A stretch of 42,757 nt of DNA from Solobacterium sp. UBA1761 (GCA_002315565.1 DCHD01000025.1:1-42757), one strand, 5' to 3'; positions 7,542 to 16,788 are shown, numbered from the stretch's first letter. Translations and numbers: made by a program. Notes: generated by a model not told the origin, from the sequence alone.

Positions 7542-9181
7542 ACAATAAAGCGATACTGAATGCCTATCCTGACAGTATAGGCGGAAAACTGGAAGATATT
7601 ATTTCCGTTTTAAAGAAAGAAGAAATGAAGGATGTCTTCAAATCTTTTTACATTCTTCCAAGCGTATTCAATACTGATCTGGACCGTGGTTTTTCCCTTA
7701 TCAGCTATGACTTATCTGAAAAGTTTGCCAGCCAGAAAGATATTGACAGACTTCATGAACTTGATATTGACCTGGTTATGGATTTTATCCTTAATCACAT
7801 CTCTGTACTTTCCAGTCAGTTCCAGGACATTATCGCCAAAGGTGAGAAGAGTGAATACCGTGATTTCTTCATCGACTGGAACAGATTCTGGGAAGGCAAG
7901 GGAACAATGTCATCTGATGGATACATAGTTCCCGATAAAGAATACACAGACAAGATGTTCTTCAGAAAACCTGGTCTACCAATCTTGATGGTCAGATTTC
8001 CTGATGGCAAAGATGTTCCTTACTGGAATACTTTCTATCAGAAAGTCATCTACCATGAACTTGATGAATTCAGACTGGTGAAGAAACTTGGTCTGCAGTA
8101 TGAAACGGCATTAAAGATAAAAGAAGAAGTAAACAGTTTCCTTAAATCAGGAAAAGACATCAAAGAACTTAGCCTTACTGACAAAGAATACACAGAAGCA
8201 ATCGTTGAATGTCTTAACGAAGAAAGATCATACCTTGGACAGATGGATCTCAACATCAAGTCACCACTGGTATGGGATTACTATAAAGAAGTACTGACCA
8301 GACTCAAGGAATACGGAGTATCAATTGTCAGACTTGATGCGTTTGCTTATGCACCAAAAGAACCGGGAGAAAAGAATTTTCTTAACGATCCTGGAACATG
8401 GGACCTGCTTAAGAAAGTTGATGAGATTGCCAAACCGCTTAATCTGACATTACTACCAGAAATACATGCGACATATGGTGAAAAAATCTATGAGCTTTTA
8501 AGTAATAAAGGTTATATGGTCTACGACTTCTTTTTGCCGGGACTATTGATTGACGCGTTTGAAAGACAGTCAGGTGAGTACCTTAAGAAGTGGGCTGATG
8601 AAATTATCGAAAAGAAGATAAGTACACTGAATATGCTTGGCTGTCATGACGGCATCCCATTACTTGATTTAAAGGGATTGCTTCCTGAAGAAGATATTCA
8701 GAAGATTATCGATGTCGTAGTTGAAAGAGGCGGCTATGTTAAAGATCTTCATGGCGCCAAGAATATGTATTATCAGGTCAATGCGACTTATTACAGTGCG
8801 CTTGGTGAAGATAACAAGAAGATGGAACTTGCCAGAGCAATTCAACTGTTTATGCCTGGTAAACCACAGGTGTGGTATCTTGACCTGTTTGCCGGAAAGA
8901 ATGATTACGAGGCAATGGAAAAAGCCGGTCCAGGCGGTCACAAGGAAATCAACAGAACCAATCTTTCATTAGAAGATGTTGAAGAAAGACTGAAACTTGA
9001 TGTAGTCAGAAAACAGCTTGAACTATTAAGATTCAGAAATACATCGAAGGCATTTAAAGAGGATGCCGATATCAAAGTTGAATGTTCTGAATACAGGTTG
9101 ACAATAACCTGGACTTCTGATGAGTCTAAAGCAGTACTTGAAGCTGACCTGAAAGACTACAATTACAGAATAATTGCTTAA
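7538..9181 (+). CDS. GH13_18 glucosyl phosphorylase (sucrose-phosphorylase family)
   Basis: A 547-residue alpha-amylase-family enzyme whose start NAYPDSIGG and block DLDRGFSLISYDL are typical of GH13 subfamily 18. That subfamily cleaves sucrose, sucrose-6'-phosphate, glucosylglycerate or glucosylglycerol with phosphate, giving glucose 1-phosphate. Region I is FILNH (to His87), the nucleophile is Asp267 in IVRLDAFAY, the acid/base is Glu308 in LLPEIH, and the transition-state Asp371 is in GCHDGIP. It is longer than classical sucrose phosphorylases (about 480-500) and has an extra helical segment at about residues 180-230. No signal peptide is seen. Coupling to the upstream kinase suggests the released product is phosphorylated next. 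The exact acceptor cannot be assigned by eye. Confidence 0.87.
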   Translation: MNNKAILNAYPDSIGGKLEDIISVLKKEEMKDVFKSFYILPSVFNTDLDRGFSLISYDLSEKFASQKDIDRLHELDIDLVMDFILNHISVLSSQFQDIIAKGEKSEYRDFFIDWNRFWEGKGTMSSDGYIVPDKEYTDKMFFRKPGLPILMVRFPDGKDVPYWNTFYQKVIYHELDEFRLVKKLGLQYETALKIKEEVNSFLKSGKDIKELSLTDKEYTEAIVECLNEERSYLGQMDLNIKSPLVWDYYKEVLTRLKEYGVSIVRLDAFAYAPKEPGEKNFLNDPGTWDLLKKVDEIAKPLNLTLLPEIHATYGEKIYELLSNKGYMVYDFFLPGLLIDAFERQSGEYLKKWADEIIEKKISTLNMLGCHDGIPLLDLKGLLPEEDIQKIIDVVVERGGYVKDLHGAKNMYYQVNATYYSALGEDNKKMELARAIQLFMPGKPQVWYLDLFAGKNDYEAMEKAGPGGHKEINRTNLSLEDVEERLKLDVVRKQLELLRFRNTSKAFKEDADIKVECSEYRLTITWTSDESKAVLEADLKDYNYRIIA

Positions 9182-9215
9182 GTGTTGATGCTATAAAGCA
9201 GGAAAGGAAACATAT

Positions 9216-10622
9216 ATGTTGCTTAAAGTAAAAACCAATTACGGATATGTTGAAGGAGTGTTATCCAATTCAGGAAATGCTCTTTTTAGGGGCGTTCCAT
9301 ATGCCAAACCACCGGTAGGCGATTTAAGATGGAAGGCTCCTCAGGATCTGGATAAATGGGAAGGTGTAAGAAAATGTGACACTTATGGTCCAGCCTGTAT
9401 GCAGTTTGACCGCTGGAAAGATGCTACCGATGATGTTACGGATGATAGCGGACACGAATATATCAGAATTGCCAATTATCCTTATCCGCCAAAGATGTCA
9501 GAAGACTGTCTTTATCTGAACATCTATTCTCCAGCCTTGACTGACAGCGATAAACTTCCAGTCTGCTTCTATATTCATGGCGGCGGTTTACAGCAGTGGT
9601 ATGGTTCTGACTATGAATACTGTGGTGACCAGTTCTGTAAAGAAGGTTGTATTGTTGTAACCATTACATACAGACTGAATGTATTTGGCTATTTTGCCTG
9701 CAAAGAACTTGAAGAAGAAAATGAATATCAGGCAAGTGGCAACTATGGTCTACTTGATCAGATAAAAGCTCTTAAATGGGTGTATGAGAATATTGAATAT
9801 TTCGGTGGCGATAAAGAGCGAATCATGGTGTTCGGTCAGTCAGCCGGTGGAGCTTCTGCTTTGGCTTTGTTATTGTCGCCATTATCAGAGAAATATTTAA
9901 ACAGAGTATCTTTACAGTCATGCGGTGGTTTAACAAGCATGATGAAAGATGCTTCAAAAGAAGAAATATATGAAAAGGGAAGAAGGTTCATGGAAGCCTG
10001 TGGCTGTAAAACAGTTGCTGAACTGCGCAAATTAAGCGCAGAGACACTGAGAGATAAGAATGATACCGTATTCCATTTCTTTGATGCGTTTATGCACTGC
10101 GTAGACGGTTATTCAATTACTGAAAATTCCGAAACAAAATTAAGAGAAGGCAGATTTAAAGATGTCGATATGATTATTGGATGCACCCGTGATGAAGGAG
10201 CATGTAACAAAGATCCAGCATTTGGTTTTGAGATGTGTTCAAGTATTGTTGCTCTGGCAAAGAAACAGCTTATCAACAAACATAAACCAGTTTACAGTTA
10301 TGTATTCTGCCGCGAACAGCCAGGCGATGATGTGGGTGTTCCGCATTCATCTGATAACCGTTATCAGTTCGGTTCATTAGACGGCAGTTGGCGTCCATAT
10401 GCAAAAGAAGACTATGAATTATCTCTTAAGATGACAAAATATTGGGCAAACTTTGCAAAAACCGGTAATCCTAATTCTGAAGATTCAGAAAAATGGGAAC
10501 CGTATACTAAAGAATGTCCAAAACAGATGAGGCTTGATATAAACACATGTGAAATGCATGACTTTAATATCGACACTGATGGCAGAGTTGAAAAGCTGTC
10601 CAATCAGATTATCAATAATTAG
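9216..10622 (+). CDS. Type B carboxylesterase (PF00135)
   Basis: A 468-residue carboxylesterase of the para-nitrobenzyl-esterase/cholinesterase fold. Diagnostic blocks are FRGVPYAKPPVGDLRW, SEDCLYLNIY, the oxyanion HGGG (121-124), the nucleophile FGQSAGG (Ser209), the acid Glu327 (TRDEGA) and the base His377 (GVPHSSD). The C-terminal YWANFAKTGNPN is also family-typical. It is shorter than usual (490-550) through a compact middle region. No signal peptide is present. A 34-base gap with AGGAAAGGA precedes the ATG, so it ends the same operon. It probably removes acyl groups from the sugar handled by the operon. It is a different subtype from the carboxylesterase at 12684-14267. Confidence 0.9.
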   Translation: MLLKVKTNYGYVEGVLSNSGNALFRGVPYAKPPVGDLRWKAPQDLDKWEGVRKCDTYGPACMQFDRWKDATDDVTDDSGHEYIRIANYPYPPKMSEDCLYLNIYSPALTDSDKLPVCFYIHGGGLQQWYGSDYEYCGDQFCKEGCIVVTITYRLNVFGYFACKELEEENEYQASGNYGLLDQIKALKWVYENIEYFGGDKERIMVFGQSAGGASALALLLSPLSEKYLNRVSLQSCGGLTSMMKDASKEEIYEKGRRFMEACGCKTVAELRKLSAETLRDKNDTVFHFFDAFMHCVDGYSITENSETKLREGRFKDVDMIIGCTRDEGACNKDPAFGFEMCSSIVALAKKQLINKHKPVYSYVFCREQPGDDVGVPHSSDNRYQFGSLDGSWRPYAKEDYELSLKMTKYWANFAKTGNPNSEDSEKWEPYTKECPKQMRLDINTCEMHDFNIDTDGRVEKLSNQIINN

Positions 10623-10724
10623 TTTTACAGATTACCGATAGATTACTAAGTGTTGAACAAATTTAAGGCGAGTTAAAGATAATGTTTGTACTCTAAAGAT
10701 GGCACAGTCTTTTAGTTTTCTAAT

Positions 10725-10756
10725 AGAGCTTAACTGTCAAAAGTTAAGCTCTTTTT
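10725..10756 (+). terminator. Terminator of the esterase/phosphorylase operon
   Basis: A ten-base-pair stem, AGAGCTTAAC / GTTAAGCTCT, with an 8-base loop is followed by TTTTT. It lies about 100 bases after the last stop codon. Confidence 0.85.
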
Positions 10757-10818
10757 CATTTGACAAAACACTAGTAAAGCTTATGAGAATAGATGCTGCC
10801 TATGTTTTAGTAAACTTA

Positions 10819-10861
10819 TATATTAGCCAAAATTTAAATAAATTAAAAAATGGCTAATATA
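10819..10861. promoter_or_regulatory. Long inverted repeat upstream of the AAA ATPase gene
   Basis: TATATTAGCCA (10819-10829) and TGGCTAATATA (10851-10861) are perfect 11-base inverted arms around a 21-base AT-only spacer. The repeat ends 29 bases before the start of the AAA ATPase, next to a TAAAAT -10-like hexamer. It could be an operator or a cruciform. It is not a terminator, because no T-run follows. Bases 10757-10818 between it and the terminator show nothing recognisable. Confidence 0.45.
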
Positions 10862-10890
10862 AATGGTAAAATGTATTCGAGGATAAAAAC

Positions 10891-12084
10891 ATGAAAACAA
10901 TAAAAAGAGAGAAGTATCTAAATGAATTGATTCGTGTAAAAGGTACACCGGATATTAAAGTTATCACAGGTATTAGAAGAAGCGGCAAGTCCAAACTGCT
11001 GGAATCGTTTATTGATTATTTAAAAGAAAACGATAAGAAAGCAAATATCATTTATATTGATTTCAACAGTCTGGAAAATGAGGAATTACAGGATTATCAT
11101 TCCCTTCATACATATGTATTGAATAAATACCTAAAGTCAAAACATAATTATTTGTTTATAGACGAAATTCAAAATTGTATTGGTTTTGAAAAAGCAATAA
11201 ACTCATTACATAGCAAAGAAATGTTTGATATCTATATTACGGGTTCTAATGCTTTCCTGCTATCTAGCGACTTAGCAACCTTATTCACCGGAAGGACTTA
11301 TTCAATAGAGGTTTACCCATTCTCTTTCAAAGAATATCTTCAATATTATAAATATAAGGATAAGTATAAAGCCTTTGATTCATATTTGAATGAAGGTGGT
11401 ATGTCTGGATCTTATGTTCACAAAGATATTAAAGATAAGTATAAATATATCAAAGAAGTATACGATACTTTAGTTTTGAGAGATATAATTCAAAAAAATA
11501 AAATTAAGAAAACTGATATTTTTGAAAAAGTATCAGATTACATGATTGATAATGTATCTGCACAACTATCTTCAAGAAATATTGAAAAAGAATTGAAAAA
11601 TAACAATGATATTACAAACCACTCAACAATTGATAAGTTTATTAAATATTTATGCAATAGTTTTGGTTTCTACAAAATAAGAAGATACAATCTTAAAGGT
11701 CTTAAATATTTATCTACTAATGAAAAGTATTATTTGGCTGACTACGCTTTTAGATACGCATTACATGGAACCAAAAATCTAGACTATGGAAAGGCACTGG
11801 AAAATATAGTTGCTATTGAATTACTAAGAAGAAACTATCGGGTATATACAGGAGCTTTATATCAAAAAGAAATTGATTTTGTTGCACAAAAACAAAATGA
11901 AAAGATATATATACAAGTGTCATATAATATCTCAGATAATGAAACTTTAAAAAGAGAATTAGAACCGCTTTTAGCAATTAAAGATAATTATCCAAAAATG
12001 TTAATATCAAGAACATATGAACCAGAACACGACATCAAAGGTATAGATATTATTGATATTACTGATTGGTTAATGAAAGATTAA
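10891..12084 (+). CDS. AAA ATPase with DUF4143-type C-terminal domain
   Basis: A 397-residue protein of the widespread AAA_14/DUF4143 family, whose cellular role is mostly unknown. The Walker A-like GIRRSGKS is at 27-34 and Walker B YLFIDE at 87-92. ITGSNAFLLSSDLATLFTGR is the usual sensor segment, and YPFSFKEYLQYY opens the linker. The C-terminal third contains KEIDFVAQ...IYIQVSY, which resembles a degraded PD-(D/E)XK fold in which the Lys is not evident. A GAGGA Shine-Dalgarno precedes the ATG. The gene and its partner downstream are visibly AT-richer and use more AAA/ATA/TTA codons than the flanking operons, which suggests independent acquisition. Confidence 0.88.
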   Translation: MKTIKREKYLNELIRVKGTPDIKVITGIRRSGKSKLLESFIDYLKENDKKANIIYIDFNSLENEELQDYHSLHTYVLNKYLKSKHNYLFIDEIQNCIGFEKAINSLHSKEMFDIYITGSNAFLLSSDLATLFTGRTYSIEVYPFSFKEYLQYYKYKDKYKAFDSYLNEGGMSGSYVHKDIKDKYKYIKEVYDTLVLRDIIQKNKIKKTDIFEKVSDYMIDNVSAQLSSRNIEKELKNNNDITNHSTIDKFIKYLCNSFGFYKIRRYNLKGLKYLSTNEKYYLADYAFRYALHGTKNLDYGKALENIVAIELLRRNYRVYTGALYQKEIDFVAQKQNEKIYIQVSYNISDNETLKRELEPLLAIKDNYPKMLISRTYEPEHDIKGIDIIDITDWLMKD

Positions 12085-12098
12085 ATTAGGAATAAAAA

Positions 12099-12596
12099 AT
12101 GGCTGAAGAAATAATTGTGTTAATGGCAGATTTAGATGATAAATCACAAGAATTACTGAGTAGTTGCTATGATGTTTTGTCGCAAAACGGTTTTAATGGA
12201 AAACAAACCAAAGGGCTCCCGTATCACATAAGTATTGCGACTTTTTCAATTGATAAAGAAAAAGACGCAATAAAACTAATGAATAAGATTTGCGATGAAA
12301 TATCTTCATTTAGTATTGACATAAGTAATATTAAGACATTTGAAAGTGGTAATGTTTTATATGCTTCGCCAGATCTTTCACAAGAATTATTAGATTTACG
12401 TAACAAGATTACAATAGAAACAAAAGAGGATTATTCTTGGGTTCCCCATATTACGCTTTTGATTGATGATTCTAAAACGATAGAAAAATCACTAACGATT
12501 GTACAAAAATCATTCAAACCATTTAAAGCCAAGATAACTAAACTTCATTTATGTGCATTTTGGCCTACACGCGAAATACTATCAACAAGACTATGA
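12099..12596 (+). CDS. 2H phosphoesterase (2'-5' RNA ligase-like)
   Basis: A 165-residue protein with the two signature motifs of the 2H superfamily: HIS at 43-45 (PYHISIATF) and HIT at 117-119 (PHITLLI), each in a beta strand. Family members cleave cyclic or 2'-5' phosphodiesters in RNA, nucleotides or tRNA-splicing intermediates. It starts 14 bases after the AAA ATPase stop, behind an AGGA site, so the two form a small operon with the same AT-rich composition. The substrate is unknown. Pairing with a DUF4143 ATPase may be incidental. Confidence 0.83.
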   Translation: MAEEIIVLMADLDDKSQELLSSCYDVLSQNGFNGKQTKGLPYHISIATFSIDKEKDAIKLMNKICDEISSFSIDISNIKTFESGNVLYASPDLSQELLDLRNKITIETKEDYSWVPHITLLIDDSKTIEKSLTIVQKSFKPFKAKITKLHLCAFWPTREILSTRL

Positions 12597-12653
12597 AGAA
12601 CGAACAAAATCGTTCAAAAAAAAGACAAAACATATTTTTAGCTTTACATAAGA

Positions 12654-12676
12654 AAAGGGCCATTGCGTGGCCCTTT
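12654..12676. terminator. Hairpin terminator between convergent genes
   Basis: AAAGGGCCA / TGGCCCTTT with a 5-base loop lies between the stops of the 2H gene and the convergent esterase. On the plus strand it is followed by an interrupted T-rich stretch. The T-run on the minus side is weak. Confidence 0.65.
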
Positions 12677-12683
12677 GTCTTGT

Positions 12684-14267
12684 TTACTTTTTCTCTGTGA
12701 ATTTAGGAGGTCCAAAGAGACTTATTACGAAGTTGTTGGTCTCTAGTTTTTCACAGTAGTATCTGTATTTGTCAAAGTTTTCTTCTTTTTCCATGGCGGT
12801 GTTGTTGTTGATGTTGATGATGTTGAAGTCTTTTTCGTACTTCTTCCATTCAGGGTTTCCATCACCGTTTGGATTACCGGTCTTAGCGAAGTTGTACCAG
12901 TAGTTCTGAACTGTATCCATGAACTTGTAGTCTACATCTTCCCAATGGTATGGGAAGAATGGGTTTCTTTCACCACAGTCAACTCTTCCGAATATATATG
13001 GCATTTCAGCGCAGTGTGGACAGCCATCTTCGTGTCCTCTCTGTGTTTCGTTTTCTTTTGACATCAGCCATACATAGGCGTTTCTTCCGTCTTTATGGCA
13101 GATTTCGCCAATCTTGGCAGATCCCATCAGCATGATGTCAGAAGCAATGGTTGATACCTGTTTAGCAGCTTCAATGCCATTAGAAGCAGGATACCATTTT
13201 TTCATATTTTCATAGTTGTCAGGGAATGCTTCCTTGAGGTAAGCGTCATACTGTTCAAGAGTATATTCGTCTTTCTTGACGCATGGGAATTCCTGAGCAC
13301 ATGAACCAATCATTACATCGAAGTCATTGTATTCCTTGTTTTCCATAATCTCTTTATATGGTTTAGGAAGGAATTTGCCATCGACACAGAAATTGAATCC
13401 GAACTGGAAACCTCTTTCCTTGGTGAACTGTTCATACTTATCAAACATCTCCCAGGCATCCATTGCACGCATTTCTTCAATAGTTTCTTTACCAAGATAC
13501 TTCATGAATTCTTCGCCACGCTGTTCCTGCTCTTCTCTAGGTCCTGGCTGCATGAATCCCCAGAAGATTGGACCTGATTCAATAGATACACGTTGGATTA
13601 AGCCCTTCATCATTGGTGATGCATGAACTGTTCCGGTTGCTGCTGCGCCGCCTGACTGGCCAGCTACAGTGATACATTCAGGGTCGCCACCGAATGCTGC
13701 GATATTTTCTTTTACCCATTTAGCTGCCTGAGCAATATCCAGTAATGCATAGTTACCGGAATGTCCGTCAGCTTCCTTAGTCAGATCTTTGTGTGCAAAG
13801 AATCCGAATAAGCCTAAACGGTAGTTGATTGTTACGACAACGATGTCTTTTCTTGAAGCGAATCCAGTACCATCACATACCACTTCACATCCACTGCCGG
13901 CAACCATACCACCACCATGTACCCAGATGAATACTGGCAGTTTGGCATCTTCTGTTTTTGCCGGAGTCCAGACATTCAGATACAGACAGTCTTCTTCATA
14001 CTGTGATGGCATCATGAACTGTGGAACACCATGAACATTTGCTGGAAGATTTTCTTCATCCATAACATGCTGGATAGCTGCAGCTTCATAGTTAACTGCT
14101 TTTCTTGTTCCTCTCCAACGTCCTGGATCCTGTGGTTCTTTAAATCTGAGGTCACCTACTGGAGGTTTGGCATAAGGAATACCTTTGAAGATCTTCAGTT
14201 CACCTTCGTTATAACCCTGTAACCAGCCCTGTTTAACCTTTACTTTTGCATTTTCAAAATTTGTCAC
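12684..14267 (-). CDS. Type B carboxylesterase (PF00135)
   Basis: A 527-residue carboxylesterase. The start is GTG at 14267, supported by AAGGAG nine bases upstream; no closer ATG fits. Motifs are FKGIPYAKPPVGDLRF, EEDCLYLNVW, HGGG (117-120), AGQSGGAA (Ser205), CPHCAEMPYIFG with the probable catalytic His, and YWYNFAKTGNPN. No signal peptide is present. It begins 13 bases after the stop of the EstA-type esterase on the same strand, so the two form an operon divergent from the sugar-binding lipoprotein gene. It probably acts on imported acylated sugars. Confidence 0.9.
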   Translation of the reverse strand: MTNFENAKVKVKQGWLQGYNEGELKIFKGIPYAKPPVGDLRFKEPQDPGRWRGTRKAVNYEAAAIQHVMDEENLPANVHGVPQFMMPSQYEEDCLYLNVWTPAKTEDAKLPVFIWVHGGGMVAGSGCEVVCDGTGFASRKDIVVVTINYRLGLFGFFAHKDLTKEADGHSGNYALLDIAQAAKWVKENIAAFGGDPECITVAGQSGGAAATGTVHASPMMKGLIQRVSIESGPIFWGFMQPGPREEQEQRGEEFMKYLGKETIEEMRAMDAWEMFDKYEQFTKERGFQFGFNFCVDGKFLPKPYKEIMENKEYNDFDVMIGSCAQEFPCVKKDEYTLEQYDAYLKEAFPDNYENMKKWYPASNGIEAAKQVSTIASDIMLMGSAKIGEICHKDGRNAYVWLMSKENETQRGHEDGCPHCAEMPYIFGRVDCGERNPFFPYHWEDVDYKFMDTVQNYWYNFAKTGNPNGDGNPEWKKYEKDFNIININNNTAMEKEENFDKYRYYCEKLETNNFVISLFGPPKFTEKK

Positions 14268-14280
14268 TGTTTTCTTCTCC

Positions 14281-15081
14281 TTATTTTAAGAAATAGTCTA
14301 ATCCTTCAATGAAACGTGGAACCCAGAATTCGAAGTTATGTACTCCTGGTCCTTCCACATATTTGTAATCGGCTTTGTTTTCTTCAAAGAATTTTGCCAT
14401 TTCTCTATTGGATTCAATCAGGAAATCTTCACTTCCACAAGCCATGAAGATACGTGGATTGGTAATCCCGTTCTCTTTGTTTCTCAAATAGAGTACTTCC
14501 GGATTGGCATCACTTTCTTCTGCCTTATTGAGATCATTAAATATATCCACATAATAGTCATAGTTGGCCATTACGGCATCTGGTCCATCAGGTTTCATAT
14601 ACTTCAGTTTGTGAATAATCAGAGCGCTGGATAAAGCGATGATGCCATTGAAATTATCTGGATAGGCAAGACCGGTGTGAAGGGCGCCAAAGCCTCCCAT
14701 AGATTCTCCACCGATGTAGGTATCTTCTTTTCTCATGGCAAGACCGAATGTATCACGAAGATACTGAATCAGATCATTGCCGACGAATTTGCACCATTTT
14801 CTGCCGGTTGCTTTATTGTCAAGATAGAAACTGAGCCCACCAGCAGGCATAACAATGGCCAGGTTGTATTTCCCACATAACTCAAATGTTGGGGCACTGT
14901 AAAGCCATTCGGTACAGTCGGCACTGTAACCGTGAAGCATGATGATGGTTTTTGTAGGTCGGTTGTAGTGTGGATTCCCCTTGGTAAAAAATTCCGGCAT
15001 ATTCTTATCAGGCAAAAGAATGTAGAATTCACCATTGGTAATAAGAGAATCGCATCTGAATTTAACAAAATGTGTTGACAT
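14281..15081 (-). CDS. EstA/esterase-D-like alpha/beta hydrolase (PF00756)
   Basis: A 266-residue putative esterase of the tributyrin-esterase EstA / S-formylglutathione-hydrolase-like family. IIMLHGYSAD carries the oxyanion region (His50), GGESMGGFGAL holds the nucleophile Ser127, GSEDF gives the probable acid Asp219 and GVHNF the base His248. These enzymes cleave short-chain and sometimes feruloyl or acetyl esters. There is no signal peptide, so it is cytoplasmic. It is the first gene of the minus-strand esterase pair; an AAGGAG site precedes its ATG. It shares a 198-base intergenic region with the divergent sugar-binding protein gene, which suggests co-regulation. Confidence 0.88.
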   Translation of the reverse strand: MSTHFVKFRCDSLITNGEFYILLPDKNMPEFFTKGNPHYNRPTKTIIMLHGYSADCTEWLYSAPTFELCGKYNLAIVMPAGGLSFYLDNKATGRKWCKFVGNDLIQYLRDTFGLAMRKEDTYIGGESMGGFGALHTGLAYPDNFNGIIALSSALIIHKLKYMKPDGPDAVMANYDYYVDIFNDLNKAEESDANPEVLYLRNKENGITNPRIFMACGSEDFLIESNREMAKFFEENKADYKYVEGPGVHNFEFWVPRFIEGLDYFLK

Positions 15082-15180
15082 AGATATTTCTCCTTATAAA
15101 TAAATAATAGGGTGTGTCAAAAACTAAAAAAATTAAAAAACTCATCATTATTTTCAAAGAAATGTCTTTTTTGTGTAATT

Positions 15181-15216
15181 AGTGTGAAAATCAAAAGTGT
15201 AGTGTATTTTTACAAT
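15181..15216 (+). promoter_or_regulatory. Candidate promoter/activator region of the sugar-binding protein gene
   Basis: A -10-like TACAAT (15211-15216) has no good -35. Instead AGTGT occurs three times just upstream (15181, 15196, 15201), the last two directly adjacent. An activated promoter bound by the AraC-type response regulator encoded downstream would look like this. The match is weak and purely visual. Confidence 0.3.
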
Positions 15217-15279
15217 AGTAAATAAAAAAAGCAAAATGACAAAATATAGATAATGAGTTATTCTCAGAAGGAGAAATAA

Positions 15280-16764
15280 ATGAAAAAGATAATTCTTGTT
15301 TTAATCACTCTTCTTCTTGCCCTCACAATGGTTGGTTGTGGACAGAAGGAAGAAGAAGCTGCTGGAGAGCCAGTAACTATCAAGTTCGCTCTTTCAACAT
15401 TATTCATCGTTCCAAACGAAGAAGCTACTAAGGTTGTTGAAGATGACCTTAACGCTAAACTTGCTGCTTTAGGAAAGAACTACAAAGTTGACTTAGACAT
15501 CATCTCTATTGGCGACTACTTCACAACAGTTCCTATGCAGTTAGCTGGTGGCGGCGAAGATGCACCTGATATCGTTCAGGAATTCTCACTTGCTAGTGAT
15601 GTATCAAGCGGATATATCATCAGTCTTGAAGACTATCTTGATGCTGAATTAAAAGACACTGTAGAACTTATCGGTAACGTTATCGGTTCTGGTAAACTTG
15701 ATGGCGAAACTTATATGATCCCTCGTTTCTTCGGTACAGTTCTTGACTGGAAGTTCATCTACAACAAAGCAATGGTAGAAGATGCTGGTGTTGATGTATC
15801 AAAGATCAATAGCATGGAATCTTTAGGCGAAGTTCTTGCTGAACTGAAAACTGCTTATCCAGAAGAACACTTCCTGGTATATGCTGACCAGTTCCCTGCA
15901 ATCTACTCTTATGAACAGAACGTTTCACAGCTTGGTACTTATGGCGCTACTGTTGGTGAAGATACTACTATCGTTAACTACTACGAAACTGAAGCTTACA
16001 AAGAAGCTATTCAGACTGCTTATGAATGGAGACAGGCTGGATACCTTGATCCAGAAGGAAGTGCAAATACAGCTTCTCACGATGCAGTTGTAATGTCTGG
16101 TGCTGCAAAGGGCGTTATCATGGGCCACTCTGCTCCTGAATCTGCTACTGCATTACAGTTTGACAAGACTAACACATATGGCGCTGAATTCGGTGCTAAG
16201 ACAATCTGTATCGGCGACCTTTATACTGATACTCTTGGTGTTGCTATTTCTTACACTTGTGAACATCCAGCTGAGGCTGCAGACTTCATCAACCTGCTTT
16301 ACTGCAATGATGATATCTGGTTCACAGTTATCTACGGTTCTGAAGGACAGGACTATGTATGGAATGAAGATCATTCTGCAGTTCGTTACCCAGACGGTTT
16401 AGACTTCAACACTACTCCATATAACCTGTTATACTCTTGTGGTATGATCGGTAATGGCTTCCGTGCATTAACATTTGAAGACAGCGTTGACTCTGGTTCT
16501 GATCCAGAATACGGCAAGAAGTTAATGGGTATGGCTTGGTGTCCACCTCTATATGGCTTCACTCCTACTACATTCAACGTTGCTAACCAGGCAGCTGCTG
16601 TATCTAACGTAGTTGACCAGTATGCTGATGCTCTTGCATTTGGTGATGTTAACCCAGCTGAATACTATCCTCAGTTCATCCAGGCTCTGAAAGATGCTGG
16701 TATTGATGATATTATCGCTGAATTCAACGTTCAGGCTGAAGCTTGGATTGCTGCTAACAAATAA
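15280..16764 (+). CDS. Sugar ABC transporter substrate-binding lipoprotein (LplA type)
   Basis: A 494-residue extracellular binding protein. The signal peptide (Lys-Lys, then a Leu/Ile-rich core) ends in a lipobox with Cys20 (MVGC), so it is lipid-anchored on the outer face of the membrane. Length and organisation fit large oligosaccharide-binding proteins that partner LplB/YtcP permeases, which are encoded at 20826 and 21805. Codon use is strikingly different from its neighbours (many GCT, GTT, AAC, CGT), which suggests very high expression. A strong AAGGAG precedes the ATG. A strong terminator right after it probably separates this abundant transcript from the downstream regulators. The ligand is unknown. 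Confidence 0.92.
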   Translation: MKKIILVLITLLLALTMVGCGQKEEEAAGEPVTIKFALSTLFIVPNEEATKVVEDDLNAKLAALGKNYKVDLDIISIGDYFTTVPMQLAGGGEDAPDIVQEFSLASDVSSGYIISLEDYLDAELKDTVELIGNVIGSGKLDGETYMIPRFFGTVLDWKFIYNKAMVEDAGVDVSKINSMESLGEVLAELKTAYPEEHFLVYADQFPAIYSYEQNVSQLGTYGATVGEDTTIVNYYETEAYKEAIQTAYEWRQAGYLDPEGSANTASHDAVVMSGAAKGVIMGHSAPESATALQFDKTNTYGAEFGAKTICIGDLYTDTLGVAISYTCEHPAEAADFINLLYCNDDIWFTVIYGSEGQDYVWNEDHSAVRYPDGLDFNTTPYNLLYSCGMIGNGFRALTFEDSVDSGSDPEYGKKLMGMAWCPPLYGFTPTTFNVANQAAAVSNVVDQYADALAFGDVNPAEYYPQFIQALKDAGIDDIIAEFNVQAEAWIAANK

Positions 16765-16788
16765 TTAAAAAGCAGTAACTGAAAACTA

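Noticed and set aside
10623..10724. Possible small gene or regulatory RNA between the carboxylesterase stop and its terminator
   Set aside because: No start codon with a Shine-Dalgarno and no stable stem apart from the terminator; treated as an untranslated 3' end.
12598..12615. GAACGA/TCGTTC hairpin followed by A-run
   Set aside because: An A-run after the stem is not a terminator on the plus strand, and on the minus strand the T-run would precede the stem; chance or minor structure.
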